The notes beneath the pieces are model-generated. The model saw only the letters and a list, made by a program, of their open reading frames with translations, was not told the origin of the DNA and made no database searches. A stretch of 64,000 nucleotides of DNA, from assembly GCA_046296415.1 (NCBI GenBank), contig JBKBLN010000001.1, positions 434,001 to 498,000 on the forward strand, in the 5' to 3' direction. The stretch is from CAYNRA01 sp046296415 (GTDB lineage Bacteria > Bacteroidota > Bacteroidia > Cytophagales > Spirosomataceae). Shown here in pieces: positions 23,555 to 33,597 of this stretch. Positions within the stretch are counted from its first letter, which is position 1. Each line of letters opens with the position of its first letter. The translations under genes and the position numbers were made by a program.

Positions 23555-26500
23555 ATGTCGTCTTTCAATTCCATGATCTACCAAAAGGCCCAGGAGAATT
23601 TAGATCTGCTGGCTTTTTTGTGGCAACATGCAAGTCATGGTCTTTGGATTTTTGATCCGCAAGAACCTACCTATCAATGGCTGAGCGAACAAGGATACCG
23701 AGCACTCGGTTGGGATGATGAAGCAGACATTTCACCATCCCAAGTATTGATTCAAGATGGGGATCATTGGAGAGGACGGCATCGATCGGACGGTTTTGTT
23801 TGGTTTGAAACCCAAGAAATCAAGGTAACTGACTTTGATGGACGTTCCGAGGTCATGTGGCGTGGATTGGTCCAAGCTCCCTCCCCAATCCCGACCTTAC
23901 CCCATCTCCATTATTGGGAGGTAAATTCTCATACCGGGGAGGTATATTTTAATGGTCATATTTTAGAACAATCGTTAGCCTCATGCTTGGAGTTGGTCAA
24001 AGATAGAGACGCGATAGCCTCCTGGTTTGACGATCCGTCGCCTGAACCTTTATCGATTTCCATTTCATTCACAGAAGTTTTCTTGGGTATGCAATGGGCA
24101 AAACTTACTTGTTTTGGCCAAGGGGATGTTCGCTATGGTACGATCTTAGACAATACAGAGGAAAAATTACTAGAAAAAAACCTTCAAAGTGAGGTTCGTT
24201 TGCAAGAGACTCTGATCGAAATCGCCTCTCAATACATCAACATTGAAGTTGAGGAGGTCGGTGAAATCATTCAAGAGTCGCTGGAAAAAATGGGTCGATT
24301 TGTCGAAGCTGACCGAGCCTATATCTTCGACTACGATTTTTACGAGAATAATTGCAGTAATACCTACGAATGGTGTAAAGAAGGGATCTTACCCGAAATC
24401 GATAACCTTCAAGAAGTTCCGATCGATGCCATTCCGTATTGGGTGAATAAACACCGCAAAGGTGAAGCTTTCTTCGTACATGATATTCGCCAGCTAGACC
24501 CCATCGAAGATGCGGCCTTGCTGGACATATTGGCTCCGCAGGATATCAAAAGCCTCATCACCGTCCCCATGGTGGATGGCGACGAGTTGATTGGATTTGT
24601 TGGGTTTGACTCTGTGGAGAAATTCCATACGTATTCCGAAATGGAGCGGAATCTCTTATTCTTGTTCGGTCAAATGTTGATTAATATCCGAAACCGACAA
24701 AAATGGGAAAAGGCCCTTCGTCTTCAAGAAGAAAAGTTCCGGAATACGATAGCCAACATGAATCTCGGCCTTTTAGAGGTGGATCTCCAAGGAAGAATCA
24801 TCCTCGCCAACCAGTCAGTTTGTGATATGGCCGGCTACCATTTGGATGAACTCAAAGGCCACGCGTTGAGTGAATTGTTTGTAAAACATGTTCCGATCGA
24901 TTACCAACTCAAGTTGATTGATACCATGGCGCGTGACCTCACGGAGTCGATGGTTGTAGAAGTAATTAATAACCGGCAGGAAAAACGTTGGTGGCTTGTA
25001 ACAGGGGCACCCAATTACAACGATCGAGGGGTCTGGACGGGTACCATTGGTATTTTCTTGGATATTACGAATCAGAAACTGCTAGAAATTGAATTAGCAG
25101 AAGCGAAAACCTATGCAGAGGCAGCAGCTAAAGCCAAGGAACTGTTTTTGGCCAATATGAGCCATGAAATTCGGACGCCATTGAATGTAATCATTGGCAT
25201 GATCCGCCAATTTGGTAAAGAAAACCTAACCGCCCAACAAGTATTTTATATCAAGCAGTCGGAGACCTCGGCCAAGCACTTGCTGACCATCCTGAATAAT
25301 ATTTTGGATATTGCCAAGATTGAGTCGGGAGAGCTTGAGGTGATCAAACAAGAAATGAGTCTGAGCGCCTTGGCCTACAATGTGCACTCGATCATGTACT
25401 CGCAGACGCAAGAGAAAAACCTTGATTTTAGTTTGCATGTAAGTCCAGACATTAAACCGGCACTCTTGGGAGACGAGACAAGGCTTCGGCAGGTATTAAT
25501 CAACCTGATCGGAAATGCCATTAAATTCACCGAAAAAGGCCGAATTGCCTTGACTGTCGAGGTAAAAGACACCGACCTGCGACGGCAAAAAGTGCATTTT
25601 GAAGTCACTGATACCGGAATTGGTATGTCGGAAGAATTTGTAGCGAAGATTTTTGACAAATTCTCGCAAGAGCAAAATACAGCGAACAGAAAATATGAGG
25701 GTACCGGTTTGGGGATGGCCATCTCCAATGATTTATTGAAATTGATGGGCTCAAGACTGTATGTCTCAAGTGAAAAAGGAGTAGGAACTAAGTTTTGGTT
25801 TGAAATTGATTTTGAATTGGGAGATCCTACCCGCCTTGTCACCAAGAGTGAACAATTGAAGCCCAACTCGTTTAAAGGGAAAAAGGTTTTGCTTGTGGAG
25901 GACAATATGATGAACCGTTTTATCGCCTGCCGAAGTCTCGAATTCCTTGGATTTGATATTACAGAAGCAGAAAACGGTCTAATTGCTGTCAATGCTGTTA
26001 AAGAGACAGATTTTGACCTCATTTTGATGGATATTCAAATGCCGGAAATGAATGGTCTGGAGGCGACTCAAGTGATTCGAAATGAATTAAATTCGACCAT
26101 TCCTATCATTGCCTTAACAGCCAATGCTTTCCGCCACGATATCGACCTGTATTTGAATCAGGGAATGAATGACTTCATCACCAAGCCTTACGATGAACAA
26201 GATTTGTTCTTTAAAATTGAGCATGCCTTAACGCTCCACGTTTCCAAAGAGCTCTCACAAGAGCCTTTGCCTAGCTACCCTAGCCAGGAAGTTCGTGAAG
26301 TCGCTCAATTGTATGACCTTACTCCCTTAGAGAACATGGCCCGCGGAGATGCTCAATTTATACAAACCATGGTCCAGATCTTTGTTGGGTTGGCTCAGGA
26401 GTCAGTGGAGAAGATGGATCTTGCCTTGGTGAGTCGGGATCTCACCACACTGCAACGAACCGCCCACAAAATTAAGCCGAGTCTCGATCAATTGGGAGTT

Positions 26501-26644
26501 ACGTCGATGTATGATCCGATTCGCCGATTGGAAAAATACGATTTGGCCTCTGGAAGCCAGGCGGAACTCGAGAAGCTGACTCGTGAAGTCATGCAAGTGG
26601 TCTCTGAGGTGGCCTCCCACTTGAAAATGACCTATTTGTCCTAG
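23555..26644 (+). CDS. Hybrid sensor histidine kinase (GAF-PAS-HisKA-HATPase-REC-HPt)
   Basis: A 1029-residue cytoplasmic-looking hybrid kinase with no signal peptide or membrane helix. In order: an N-terminal PAS-like region (about 10-200), a GAF domain (about 215-385, ASQYINIEVEEVGEII), a PAS domain (about 395-515, LLEVDLQGRIILANQS), HisKA with the phosphoacceptor H in MSHEIRTPLNVIIG (about 535-600), HATPase (640-755, GDETRLRQVLINLIGNAI and GTGLGMAI), a receiver domain (775-890, LILMDIQMPEMNG) and an HPt domain (920-1025, with H in AHKIKPSL). All catalytic parts are present, so it should run a full phosphorelay within one chain. The output is not next to it. Confidence 0.93.
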   Translation: MSSFNSMIYQKAQENLDLLAFLWQHASHGLWIFDPQEPTYQWLSEQGYRALGWDDEADISPSQVLIQDGDHWRGRHRSDGFVWFETQEIKVTDFDGRSEVMWRGLVQAPSPIPTLPHLHYWEVNSHTGEVYFNGHILEQSLASCLELVKDRDAIASWFDDPSPEPLSISISFTEVFLGMQWAKLTCFGQGDVRYGTILDNTEEKLLEKNLQSEVRLQETLIEIASQYINIEVEEVGEIIQESLEKMGRFVEADRAYIFDYDFYENNCSNTYEWCKEGILPEIDNLQEVPIDAIPYWVNKHRKGEAFFVHDIRQLDPIEDAALLDILAPQDIKSLITVPMVDGDELIGFVGFDSVEKFHTYSEMERNLLFLFGQMLINIRNRQKWEKALRLQEEKFRNTIANMNLGLLEVDLQGRIILANQSVCDMAGYHLDELKGHALSELFVKHVPIDYQLKLIDTMARDLTESMVVEVINNRQEKRWWLVTGAPNYNDRGVWTGTIGIFLDITNQKLLEIELAEAKTYAEAAAKAKELFLANMSHEIRTPLNVIIGMIRQFGKENLTAQQVFYIKQSETSAKHLLTILNNILDIAKIESGELEVIKQEMSLSALAYNVHSIMYSQTQEKNLDFSLHVSPDIKPALLGDETRLRQVLINLIGNAIKFTEKGRIALTVEVKDTDLRRQKVHFEVTDTGIGMSEEFVAKIFDKFSQEQNTANRKYEGTGLGMAISNDLLKLMGSRLYVSSEKGVGTKFWFEIDFELGDPTRLVTKSEQLKPNSFKGKKVLLVEDNMMNRFIACRSLEFLGFDITEAENGLIAVNAVKETDFDLILMDIQMPEMNGLEATQVIRNELNSTIPIIALTANAFRHDIDLYLNQGMNDFITKPYDEQDLFFKIEHALTLHVSKELSQEPLPSYPSQEVREVAQLYDLTPLENMARGDAQFIQTMVQIFVGLAQESVEKMDLALVSRDLTTLQRTAHKIKPSLDQLGVTSMYDPIRRLEKYDLASGSQAELEKLTREVMQVVSEVASHLKMTYLS

Positions 26645-26702
26645 GAAAGTTTGTAAATTTTTCCTTTGGTTTTGCTAATCCTTTTTTCCTTTCACTGGAT
26701 TC

Positions 26703-29522
26703 ATGCAATTTTACCAAGTGATGAAAAAGGGCCTTTTCTACTTAGTATGTCTCTTTGTAACCTGTGTAGGACGGCACAAAGTCGGGGCACAGGAGGTATA
26801 TTTACGGTCCTACTCCACTTCAGAAGGGCTTCCTTCCCCCACAGTTTATGACATCGTATCCGACAAGCGTGGCTACATTTGGTTGGTCACGGAGGCAGGG
26901 CCGGTTCGGTTTGATGGAGAAAACTTCTTGACGCCTGTTCAACAACACACCCAAAGCAAGCCGGGATCCCTGTTGGTCGAAGATCACATGGGCAGAATAT
27001 GGTATGAATCCTTCGATGGGTATTTACTCTTTATCCAAAACGATACCGTACGTTCATTGTCTCAGTCTTTTCCATTAGGGTATATTTCCTTTGTCGTGAA
27101 TCGACAGCATATAGTCTATGTTACCCCACAGGGATTGGAATACATACCCTTGAACCGGCTAAATCGCAGATTTCGGGTGCCGATTGCGGATTTTGAACCC
27201 GATCATCTGTTTCAATCTTCCGATACCACCATCGCAATTCAAGGAGGTAATTGGATTCATACACTGAGCCACGGGCAACAGTTTAGACGACGGCTGGATG
27301 AACCCCTGTACCACCTGGCTCCTATATTTACCCCAGGTGAAAAAGGCCTTGTTTATGTGACATCCAAATTTGATCGGACCGATCGATCCATCTATGCTTT
27401 TTCCTCCCAAACCTCCTTCAAAATTTGCAAGCTTCCTTTTCAACAAGCCATTCAATCGTTCAAATATTACCAAGGAGCTTTTTGGATCGGGACAGCCCAG
27501 GGAATATATGTTGTCGACACTTCGGGTAAAATACGATGGAACATCCCCGGCTTAAATGTCACGGCCATTTACCACCATCCCAATGGAGGTGTGTGGATCG
27601 GTACCCGGAATCAAGGGATTTTTCGTCTGGATGACCTGAACATGCGGTTGCAAACTTTACCTGCAAGCGAGTTCCCACTGGTTCTTTCCTCGCATGAGAA
27701 CAAGCTGCTCATCGGAACAGAACAAGGTCGATTATGGGAAGTCTCTCCTGAATTCAACCGCAAGCCGATCCAAGTCTTTCAGACTCAACACGAAATCGCG
27801 TGGATCAAAAGTATTGGAAAAAATCAACTGGCTCTTGGTTCCGACCAACTATACCTTTTGGATACGAAGTATCAAGAGCGCATGTCTGTTTCGATGGCCG
27901 CCAAAGATGTAGTGAATTTAGGGAATGGAAATGTAGGAGTCGCGGCTACCGGCTTTTTTGGGTATTTTAATTTTTGGAAAAGTAGGAATGAACGGAAAAA
28001 GCTCCAACAATCTGATTTTGATGGAAAGTGGCTCAGTCAAGTACGTGGGAAATGGCTCGTCCAAGACCCCGCAACAGGCGATCTGTATTTTGCAGGGAAT
28101 ATGGGATTGTTTGGACTTCGGAAAAATCAGCTCAGGGAAATTCGGTGGGATTCAAGAAAAAAAATATTCGTTCAGTATTTATTTTGGTACCAAGATAAAG
28201 TTTGGGTTGTCACAACGGATCATCAAATGTGGTGTCGTGAAGTCCAAGGTTGGCGGAAGCAAGCCGAACTTCCAGCTCCATTTTACCGAGTTAAAGTGAT
28301 GGAGGGACGATTATTTGCGAGCTCCGATCAACAAATTTATGAATGGATCCAAGGCTCTTGGCAAGTCGTTCGGTCGATCGCTGTACACGACCGATTGATT
28401 GATTTTGTCCTTCTTCAATCCGACATGTATTGTCTGGTTAAAAACCAGATCATCCGATTTCCCATGCAATGGAATTCCCAAAATCGACAATCCACCTTAT
28501 TGGTGCATCGACCTAAACAGACGCCACTCTTGGATGGAGAGTTGGTTGAAATTCCTTATTCCTTGATCGACTTCCAAAGACAGCGTGGTAAAGTTGCTTT
28601 TCAAGTAAATCAAGCCCCTTGGGTGGATCTAGATCCCAAGGCCAATCAAGTTCGCTTGTCGGCTTTAGCTCCCGGAAACTACCAAGTACGGTTTAAGGTG
28701 GATGACGATATCCGAGAAATTCGAACCTTTCACGTACCACTGCCATGGTTTAAGCATCCCATCACATGGCTTACCTGCTTGATTCTCCTATTTTTGGGGT
28801 ATTACCTTTTTCATCGAATTCGGTTACGCCGTCTAGCAGAGGCAAATCAGTTGATTGTGGATAAACTACATCTCGAGAACCGATTGAAAGAAAGTCGGAT
28901 TCAGCTCATTAAAGCTCAAATGAACCCTCATTTCTTCTTTAATGCGTTGAATACAATTCAGTCGTTTATCGCGACTCACGAAAATAAATTGGCGGAAAAT
29001 TACCTTCAGCAATTTTCTCAATTAACTCGAATGATTTTGGACATGACAGATAAATCGGTGATCTCTCTGTCTGAAGAGTTGGCTATGCAGCGTACCTACC
29101 TCGATTTACAACGCGTGCGACTGAAAGACTTCACCTATGCCATTGAAGTGGAGCAATCCTTGATCCCTGAGGAAACATTTTTACCCACCATGCTCCTGCA
29201 GCCTTATGTGGAAAATGCGCTTTTGCATGGACTAGGGCATTCATTAAAAGAAAAGAGGCTTTTTTTGCGATTTACAAGACATGAAAATCTGTTGAAAATT
29301 GAAATTGAGGATAATGGTATTGGACGTCAAAAGGCGGCTCAAATTCAGTTATCTAGTCGTCGAAAACATAAATCATTTGCTACCCAAGCAAGTTTGGAAC
29401 GCATTGCCTTAAGCCACCAAGACCACTTGCAAATACACATCGAGGATTTACCTCAACCTGGCACTCGGGTTCATATTCACATTCCTTATCCTTATTTTCA
29501 CCATGAAAGCACTCTTGATTGA
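26703..29522 (+). CDS. Propeller-type LytS sensor kinase (His_kinase family)
   Basis: A 939-residue sensor. A signal peptide is within about 1-30 (the chain could also start at the ATG at 26721). Residues 30-640 form a two-component-regulator beta-propeller (repeats such as YLRSYSTSEGLPSPTVYDIVSDKRGYIWLVTEAGPVRF and GVWIGTRNQGIFRL), followed by a Y_Y_Y-like strand region, a membrane span at about 695-715, a linker and the His_kinase dimerisation motif LIKAQMNPHFFFNALNTIQSFI with the conserved histidine. The ATPase region (VENALLHGLGH, IEDNGIGR) is complete. It overlaps the LytTR regulator by 20 bases, so the two form a pair. Confidence 0.93.
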   Translation: MQFYQVMKKGLFYLVCLFVTCVGRHKVGAQEVYLRSYSTSEGLPSPTVYDIVSDKRGYIWLVTEAGPVRFDGENFLTPVQQHTQSKPGSLLVEDHMGRIWYESFDGYLLFIQNDTVRSLSQSFPLGYISFVVNRQHIVYVTPQGLEYIPLNRLNRRFRVPIADFEPDHLFQSSDTTIAIQGGNWIHTLSHGQQFRRRLDEPLYHLAPIFTPGEKGLVYVTSKFDRTDRSIYAFSSQTSFKICKLPFQQAIQSFKYYQGAFWIGTAQGIYVVDTSGKIRWNIPGLNVTAIYHHPNGGVWIGTRNQGIFRLDDLNMRLQTLPASEFPLVLSSHENKLLIGTEQGRLWEVSPEFNRKPIQVFQTQHEIAWIKSIGKNQLALGSDQLYLLDTKYQERMSVSMAAKDVVNLGNGNVGVAATGFFGYFNFWKSRNERKKLQQSDFDGKWLSQVRGKWLVQDPATGDLYFAGNMGLFGLRKNQLREIRWDSRKKIFVQYLFWYQDKVWVVTTDHQMWCREVQGWRKQAELPAPFYRVKVMEGRLFASSDQQIYEWIQGSWQVVRSIAVHDRLIDFVLLQSDMYCLVKNQIIRFPMQWNSQNRQSTLLVHRPKQTPLLDGELVEIPYSLIDFQRQRGKVAFQVNQAPWVDLDPKANQVRLSALAPGNYQVRFKVDDDIREIRTFHVPLPWFKHPITWLTCLILLFLGYYLFHRIRLRRLAEANQLIVDKLHLENRLKESRIQLIKAQMNPHFFFNALNTIQSFIATHENKLAENYLQQFSQLTRMILDMTDKSVISLSEELAMQRTYLDLQRVRLKDFTYAIEVEQSLIPEETFLPTMLLQPYVENALLHGLGHSLKEKRLFLRFTRHENLLKIEIEDNGIGRQKAAQIQLSSRRKHKSFATQASLERIALSHQDHLQIHIEDLPQPGTRVHIHIPYPYFHHESTLD

Positions 29523-30255
29523 AGACGAAAAACGGGCTCAGATCCTTTGGGAGTCTCGCATGCAAGAAGCCTGTCCGGAGGTTACCATTGTCGGGATGGC
29601 CGACGATTTGCCCTCGGGCGTCAAGCTTATTCACAAACTACAACCCGATGTCGTTTTTTTGGATATCGAAATGCCTCAATTTTCAGGGTTGGAGATCCTG
29701 GAGTTTTTTCCGGATGAACAAGTTCATTTTAGTATTGTATTCACCACGGCTTACGATCATTACGCCATTGAGGCGCTTAAAATGTCGGCGGTGGATTATT
29801 TACTAAAGCCGCTGTCATCTCAAGACTTGCGCGATGCAATGGATCGAGTCATCCAGAAAAAAGCCTATCAACAAGCTAGTTTTGCCTCCTTAAAGAGTAT
29901 TTGGCATCAGCAAAAAATGCCTACCATTGCTGTGCCAGAAGGCAGCGTTTTACACTTTTTAGAACCTATGGACATATTATTTGTAAAAGCTGATAATTCG
30001 TATTCCGAGGTGCATCGGCAAGCGGGAAATAAGATGGTTGTCAGCAAGTCGATTAAAAACTTCGAGGAGGGATTAGCTTTTACCGGGTATTTTCTGAGAA
30101 TCCATAAATCTTATTTGATCAATTTGCATCACATGGATCGATACAGTAAGTCGGAAGGAGGGATTGTGTACATGAAAGGAGGGGCTGAGTTACCCATATC
30201 GGTGGATAAAATTCAGGAGTTTCTGTCGCGAGTCAATAAAATTTCAAGGGGATAA
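29503..30255 (+). CDS. LytTR-family response regulator
   Basis: A 250-residue regulator. The receiver domain has E7/D8, phosphoacceptor D54 (FLDIEMPQFSG) and K107 in LLKPL. The C-terminal LytTR domain (about 145-245) includes ILFVKADNSYSEVH and FLRIHKSYLINLHHMDRY. It overlaps the propeller kinase by 20 bases, so it is the cognate output. The gene ends just before a strong bidirectional terminator. Confidence 0.94.
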   Translation: MKALLIEDEKRAQILWESRMQEACPEVTIVGMADDLPSGVKLIHKLQPDVVFLDIEMPQFSGLEILEFFPDEQVHFSIVFTTAYDHYAIEALKMSAVDYLLKPLSSQDLRDAMDRVIQKKAYQQASFASLKSIWHQQKMPTIAVPEGSVLHFLEPMDILFVKADNSYSEVHRQAGNKMVVSKSIKNFEEGLAFTGYFLRIHKSYLINLHHMDRYSKSEGGIVYMKGGAELPISVDKIQEFLSRVNKISRG

Positions 30256-30290
30256 AAAAAGCTCGAGAGGTAGAACTCTCGAGCTTTTTT
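30254..30290 (+). terminator. Bidirectional terminator between LytTR and M14 genes
   Basis: A long stem with AAAAAAGCTCGAGAG (30255-30269) against CTCTCGAGCTTTTTT (30276-30290), 6-base loop. It has A/T runs on both sides, so it can serve both converging genes. Confidence 0.92.
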
Positions 30291-30311
30291 ATGAATTTGG
30301 GTCAAATAAAC

Positions 30312-32852
30312 TTATTCTTCACCAAATCGTCCAGCTCCAATAATTTGGCTGAAGAATAGGGTGTTCAAGAATAATTTATTGGTTCCATACCAAAAGGCAC
30401 GGAAATTAGGATTATCCGAGATCGCCACGACCCGGCCAGCACCTGAACGACCGGTTACGACGGCAGGACTGTTTTTAAAGCGTGCGGCGTTTTTAGGATG
30501 TACATACCCAGCCACCAAAGGATTACTGGTGAAAATTAGGGGTGTATTGTATGGGTTTTTGGTGTCTTCAAACGCAATATTGTTGATTTTGAAGATGGCC
30601 AGTTTACTTTGTTTGTAACCATACGCAACCGGATTGCTGATGTCCAGTGTGGTTTCAAAAATCGTTCCGGCCGTTTCCATAGCGCCGTCGTATAAGCTTT
30701 GCGATGCAAATGGACGTTTCGCCGGGCCATCATTATCTACCTCGGGTTTCAAGGCCAATGGGATGAGTTTTTTGGCGGCTATCCATTCTGTCGCACTGCC
30801 CAAGGCAATGACATTTCCACCCCCAGAGAGGAAACGCTTGATGCGTTCTTCCGAGAGTTCGTTGTATCGTCCCTCAGCCAAAACCACATGTGTATATTTG
30901 GTTAGATCCAGGCGATTCACGGCATCGATATCCGCCATGGTAACAGGAATATTCATTCGCTGATCCAGCAAATGCCAAACCTCTCCGGCACCTAGGTTGT
31001 CTACTCCAGGACCTGTAACCAATAGAACTTTGGGTTGGGCCACTTTTCTGAATTTTTCACTTCCAAGGTCAATTCCTTGCATCGTCAAACCTGTCGTAAC
31101 TCCATAAAAAGTAACGGCATCTCGGCGGGCTAATGTTTCAAGCAAAGCCGAAACATCTTGGCCTTTGGTTTGAATTTGAATGGTTCCATATCCAAACTCC
31201 TTTGATTTACCTTGAACCGTCATGGTGAAGGGCTCTGTAGCCACTTTGATTTGCATTCCTTTGGCCAACAGCTCATACAAGGCTCTTGGTGCAAAATAGG
31301 CATCCCACTCCATTAGATAAGAGAAATTGCTTTGACCAATAACGGCCCCGGTTGGGAAAGCATTGGTATTCACTTTTTCTCCTAAAGCCACAGGGACTTT
31401 CGCCTCGGCGTAGGGAACATTCATACACAAGGGGATGGTCCAGGCAGAAACATCATAAAATGCTGAGTCAGAGAAGGTAGTACGCTTTTCAAACATCGAC
31501 TTTACTAAACGATGTTGCGCCTGACTCATCGGCACCACAAAAGCATTCTCCTTGGTGAAGTCGATTCCATCAATTTTTTCATTTTTACTCAAACGATACA
31601 CATCGATTTGATTCCGCTGCAACATATTGATCATTTCCCACGTCCGGACGGCATCCTCCTGACCACCAAATACATAGGCTTTAACGGGGTCATTTGATTT
31701 TTCTGCATAAAATGAGCGCATGTATTCCAGCATTTCTACCCGCATGGAAACAGCTGCCTTCATGGTTGTTTGCGTGGCAATGAATTGATTCCGGATGGTG
31801 AAAGGGAAAGACAAATCACCATTAACGGTTTCTTGCAAATGCCCGCGAGAAGATCCTTGTTCAAATAGGATACCTACCGCTCCGTTGGCATCGGGGAGGG
31901 TAGATCCCTTTCCGTAGTAAAAGTCATCGAAGTTCTCTTGGGTATAGTAGAACGAACCCGCTTGATCAAGCCCTGCCGCATGGAATTCACCAATCTTATT
32001 GGTTAGTTCAATGTTTTTCTTGGGTGTCATTGGGTGAGTTCTAGACGGAATACCCGGTTGGAAGAAGAATGTCGAGTTGCCACCCATTTCGTGGTGGTCG
32101 GTCAAAATATTGGGTCTCCAAGAATAGAATTTTGCGAGACGAGCTTTGGACTCAGGAAGCTGTTGGTAGAGCCAATCACGGTTTAGGTCAAACCAATAAT
32201 GGTTGCTACGACCGCCCGGCCACGTTTCTCTAAATTCACGACTGTTGGGGTCGCTTACCAAATTTTTGCTTTTGTTCTGATTTACCCAAGTGGTAAAACG
32301 ATTGGAACCATCGGGATTCATGCAGGGATCCAGAAGGATTACAGTATTTTTAAGGAGGTTGTCGATCTCTGGACCTTGCGCAGCAGCCAAATAATAAGCA
32401 GCCAAGATAGCTGCGTGGGCCCCACTTTGTTCATTTCCGTGAACGGTATAGCCCATCCAAAGGACCAGGGGCATGGTGTTCAAATTCAAGTTTTTGGATT
32501 GATCGCCGTCGGTAAGCTTCAAGTGATCCTGACGAATTTTCTCCAAATTTTGATGATTTTCTGGAGCCGTAACGGTCAAAAGCAATAATTCCCGGTTTTC
32601 GAACGACCGACCATACGTCTCTATGGAGATCCGGGGGCTCAGTTCTGCCAATTTTTTCATGTATTGAGCTGTCTCCAATGGATTGGTATGCCATTCTCCC
32701 ACTTGGTAGCCCAAAAACTGCTGAGGGGTTGGAATGGACTTGTCGTACTGAACGTTTTGAGGGAAATAGTACGAGTCGGGTACCTGAGAGACCGCAGGTA
32801 TCGCCAGACCCAAACATCCCACGAAGAAGTAGGATAATAATCGTTTTTTCAT
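30312..32852 (-). CDS. Secreted M14-family zinc carboxypeptidase
   Basis: An 846-residue secreted peptidase. I chose the ATG at 32852 (MKKRLLSYFFVGCLGLAIPA), a good signal peptide ending VSQ; the frame extends 8 codons further. The zinc motif is H138-x-x-E141 in YTVHGNEQSG, with DPCMNPDGSNRF downstream and a histidine-rich segment TDHHEMGGNSTFFFQPG near residue 255. The C-terminal 500 residues contain a DUF4350-like/GATase-type region (AGEVWHLLDQRMNIPVT, VVLAEGRYNE). Likely digests peptides in the periplasm or outside. Other Bacteroidetes M14 enzymes have a similar length. Confidence 0.9.
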   Translation of the reverse strand: MKKRLLSYFFVGCLGLAIPAVSQVPDSYYFPQNVQYDKSIPTPQQFLGYQVGEWHTNPLETAQYMKKLAELSPRISIETYGRSFENRELLLLTVTAPENHQNLEKIRQDHLKLTDGDQSKNLNLNTMPLVLWMGYTVHGNEQSGAHAAILAAYYLAAAQGPEIDNLLKNTVILLDPCMNPDGSNRFTTWVNQNKSKNLVSDPNSREFRETWPGGRSNHYWFDLNRDWLYQQLPESKARLAKFYSWRPNILTDHHEMGGNSTFFFQPGIPSRTHPMTPKKNIELTNKIGEFHAAGLDQAGSFYYTQENFDDFYYGKGSTLPDANGAVGILFEQGSSRGHLQETVNGDLSFPFTIRNQFIATQTTMKAAVSMRVEMLEYMRSFYAEKSNDPVKAYVFGGQEDAVRTWEMINMLQRNQIDVYRLSKNEKIDGIDFTKENAFVVPMSQAQHRLVKSMFEKRTTFSDSAFYDVSAWTIPLCMNVPYAEAKVPVALGEKVNTNAFPTGAVIGQSNFSYLMEWDAYFAPRALYELLAKGMQIKVATEPFTMTVQGKSKEFGYGTIQIQTKGQDVSALLETLARRDAVTFYGVTTGLTMQGIDLGSEKFRKVAQPKVLLVTGPGVDNLGAGEVWHLLDQRMNIPVTMADIDAVNRLDLTKYTHVVLAEGRYNELSEERIKRFLSGGGNVIALGSATEWIAAKKLIPLALKPEVDNDGPAKRPFASQSLYDGAMETAGTIFETTLDISNPVAYGYKQSKLAIFKINNIAFEDTKNPYNTPLIFTSNPLVAGYVHPKNAARFKNSPAVVTGRSGAGRVVAISDNPNFRAFWYGTNKLFLNTLFFSQIIGAGRFGEE

Positions 32853-32900
32853 ATAGTTTTGGATCGGTTTTGCCAAGTTTGGCAGTTGATGTGCCTAAAA

Positions 32901-32933
32901 ATACAAAAAGAGCGCGTGGTATCACGCGCTCTT
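32901..32933 (-). terminator. Rho-independent terminator after dksA-like gene
   Basis: On the minus strand AAGAGCGCGTG (32923-32933) pairs with CACGCGCTCTT (32908-32918), 4-base loop, followed by a T run at 32901-32909. It lies 38 bases after the stop at 32971. Confidence 0.92.
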
Positions 32934-32970
32934 CGACAAAATGAAAATATTTCGCTACCAGACCATAAGA

Positions 32971-33360
32971 TTAACCTTGACGGCGTTTCGCCTCGATGGT
33001 TTGCTGGGTATGCGGTACTGCACGCAATCTTTCTTTTGGAATCAGCTCTCCGGTGTCTTTGCAAACCCCATACGTGCCGTTTTTGATTCGGATCAAAGCC
33101 GCTTCTAGTTGGGAAGCAAACTTCTGCAGCCGGGCAGCCGATTGGCTTAGTTGTTCTTTTTCCCGAACATCCGCCCCATCTTCCAGTGTCTTAGTCCCCA
33201 CTGCCGTGTTGTCTGTGCCGTTGTCATTTCGACGACTGAGGGTCTCTTTAATAAAATTCAATTCGTTGTAGGTGTCTTCTAACTTCCTGTGGATGATACG
33301 CTCAAATTCCTGCAAGTCAGCTTCCGAATACCGTTTGTTTTTCTCTGTCGTTTCACTCAT
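32971..33360 (-). CDS. TraR/DksA-family protein with degenerate zinc finger
   Basis: A 129-residue protein of the DksA/TraR family, which binds RNA polymerase and modulates rRNA and amino-acid promoters together with ppGpp. The long helical hairpin (KLEDTYNELNFIKETLSRRN ... QLSQSAARLQKFASQLEAALIRIKNGTYGVC) and the C-terminal ELIPKERLRAVPHTQQTIEAKRR are typical. Of the four zinc-binding cysteines only C100 remains; the other positions read T103, T121 and A124. It has a clear promoter and terminator. The chain may fold without zinc. Confidence 0.9.
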   Translation of the reverse strand: MSETTEKNKRYSEADLQEFERIIHRKLEDTYNELNFIKETLSRRNDNGTDNTAVGTKTLEDGADVREKEQLSQSAARLQKFASQLEAALIRIKNGTYGVCKDTGELIPKERLRAVPHTQQTIEAKRRQG

Positions 33361-33409
33361 AGCAACACAAAATAAGGGTGTTCATCAACTATTAAACCCG
33401 GTTCGGACA

Positions 33410-33439
33410 CAAATATACAAGTTACCTCGGGATGCACAA
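33410..33439 (-). promoter_or_regulatory. Promoter of the dksA-like gene
   Basis: On the minus strand TTG (33437-33439), 19 bases, then TATATTTG (33410-33417), an exact match to TTG-N19-TAnnTTTG. The 5' leader would be about 45 bases. A 78-codon frame that covers this site (33357-33593) is therefore unlikely to be a gene. Confidence 0.8.
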
Positions 33440-33597
33440 TTTTAAACGACGGTAAATTACCTGAACAAAAAAAATATTCCCCCTCCAATCGGTTTGCAAA
33501 CGGATTAATGTTAGGTTTACTTTCCAAATAGCCCAAATATAATTTGGTAATGCTTACAGTTAGCAATAGGATTATGAAGGTATTAAATTTCACAATT

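Noticed and set aside
25375..26022. 215-codon minus-strand frame inside the hybrid kinase
   Set aside because: Fully antisense to conserved kinase and receiver domains, so it is a codon-usage shadow.
33357..33593. 78-codon minus-strand frame overlapping the dksA start by 4 bases
   Set aside because: An exact consensus promoter for the dksA-like gene lies inside it and the sequence has no recognisable protein features.
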